The position numbers were made by a program, and so were the translations under genes. Shown here one piece after another: positions 41,961 to 42,174 of a DNA stretch of 42,174 nucleotides. Below the pieces are notes generated by a model. The model did no database searches. It saw only the letters and a program-made list of their open reading frames with translations, and was not told where the DNA came from. Origin of the DNA: Candidatus Marsarchaeota G1 archaeon BE_D. Lineage in GTDB: Archaea; Thermoproteota; Thermoprotei_A; Marsarchaeales; Marsarchaeaceae. The stretch is taken from the NCBI GenBank assembly GCA_003019595.1, contig NEXD01000007.1, forward strand, positions 1-42,174, read 5' to 3'. The number at the start of each line of letters is the position of its first letter. Positions within the stretch are counted from its first letter, which is position 1.

Positions 41961-41994
41961 AGTTCTGGGTCAGAACTAGTTCTTGGTCAGAACT
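41961..41994. repeat. Tandem pair of 17-nt palindromic repeats
   Basis: AGTTCTGGGTCAGAACT (41961-41977) is followed directly by AGTTCTTGGTCAGAACT (41978-41994), a tandem copy with one difference. Each copy is itself a dyad, AGTTCT-N5-AGAACT. They cover the predicted start of the ATPase gene, which is a good place for an operator. Confidence 0.75.
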
Positions 41995-42174
41995 AAGGTT
42001 CATTTTAGTGATAGACCGATAAGCAGAATCGATGATCTATATGGCGAGGCCCACAAGGAGGCCGTCGGTAAAGTGCACAGCGCCGTTGAAGAGGGACACT
42101 TTATAGCTATACTTGGCGCCCGAAGAGTTGGCAAAACCAGCATCGTCAAGACCTTCCTCAACACGTACAATTAT
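41983..42174 (+). CDS. Archaeal AAA-type ATPase, N-terminal part (runs off the window)
   Basis: Reading FSDRPISRIDDLYGEAHKEA followed by IAILGARRVGKTSIVKTFL is the start of the archaeal-specific ATPase family often found near mobile DNA, with the P-loop GARRVGKTS. The earliest in-frame start is TTG at 41983 (GTG at 41986 is an alternative); a TAG precedes it at 41977. A CTTATTA box about 25 bp upstream fits a leaderless transcript starting in the tandem repeats. The rest is outside the window. Confidence 0.75.
   Translation, partial: MVRTKVHFSDRPISRIDDLYGEAHKEAVGKVHSAVEEGHFIAILGARRVGKTSIVKTFLNTYNY

Noticed and set aside
1-42174. CRISPR array
   Set aside because: No series of regularly spaced direct repeats with unique spacers was seen. 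The only tandem repeat is the pair at 41961-41994, which has no spacer.

Overview
The window is archaeal, most likely from a thermophilic member of the Thermoproteota (TACK) side. Evidence seen directly: a RadA recombinase, an archaeal-type two-subunit phosphomevalonate dehydratase (aconitase X), a fused gamma-alpha 2-oxoacid:ferredoxin oxidoreductase, a Tfx-family regulator, a SPOUT/OB RNA methyltransferase of the archaeal-eukaryotic type, a VapBC pair, F420-linked enzymes, and a tRNA-Gln with the archaeal A1-U72 pair. Many genes start at or about 25 bp after a TATA-like box (leaderless), and TTG and GTG starts are common. The exact lineage cannot be fixed from sequence reading alone.

Layout. 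1-834: end of a NitT/TauT-type ABC transporter whose permease has a one-base frameshift. 835-1348: non-coding DNA with two perfect palindromes. 1349-4651: rhodanese, an SRPBCC-like protein, a small unknown, cobyrinate a,c-diamide synthase and an ArsR-like regulator. 4771-9545: an NAD-binding epimerase-like protein facing a tight operon for two-subunit B12-dependent methylmalonyl-CoA mutase, its MeaB GTPase and a CitE-like lyase. 9624-11611: three secreted or membrane-anchored proteins, the middle one broken. 11714-12380: VapBC with a frameshifted toxin. 12418-13356: a fossil IS200/IS605 element with a decayed tnpB. 13661-20972: FixC-like flavoprotein, tRNA-Gln, RadA, an IscA-type protein, then a FrhB/ferredoxin fusion divergent from korAB. 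21195-25590: a small membrane protein, a degenerate HerA-like membrane ATPase, SPOUT methyltransferase, Ogg glycosylase with a coupled small ORF, and a GNAT. 25653-29480: phosphomevalonate dehydratase, a sugar-kinase-like ATPase, RimI-like acetyltransferase and an ACT-domain protein. 29673-32371: methyltransferase, GYD protein, nitroreductase, F420:NADP oxidoreductase, DUF35. 32368-36845: thiolase-like protein without its catalytic Cys, a molybdate/tungstate-type ABC transporter divergent from Tfx, and an ABC ATPase with unusual motifs. 37155-39873: methyltransferase, HypE/ThiL-like protein, polysaccharide deacetylase. 39915-41640: a recent IS605 element (tnpA plus frameshifted tnpB and a hairpin-rich right end). 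41961-42174: tandem palindromes and the start of an archaeal AAA ATPase.

How the genes fit together (inference). Cobyrinate synthase supplies the B12 branch needed by methylmalonyl-CoA mutase. CitE, the thiolase-like/DUF35 pair, FixC and KorAB suggest acyl-CoA and 2-oxoacid oxidation. KorAB, the FrhB/ferredoxin fusion and Fno suggest that electrons from 2-oxoacid oxidation can pass by ferredoxin to F420 and NADP. The Tfx regulator beside a molybdate/tungstate transporter suggests metal-dependent control.

The most striking pattern is that every clearly broken gene (permease, secreted protein, VapC, TnpB) has its frame restored by adding one repeat unit to a short homopolymer or TA tract, while the core metabolic genes are intact. 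This is either slippage-driven decay of dispensable genes or repeat under-calling in the assembly.
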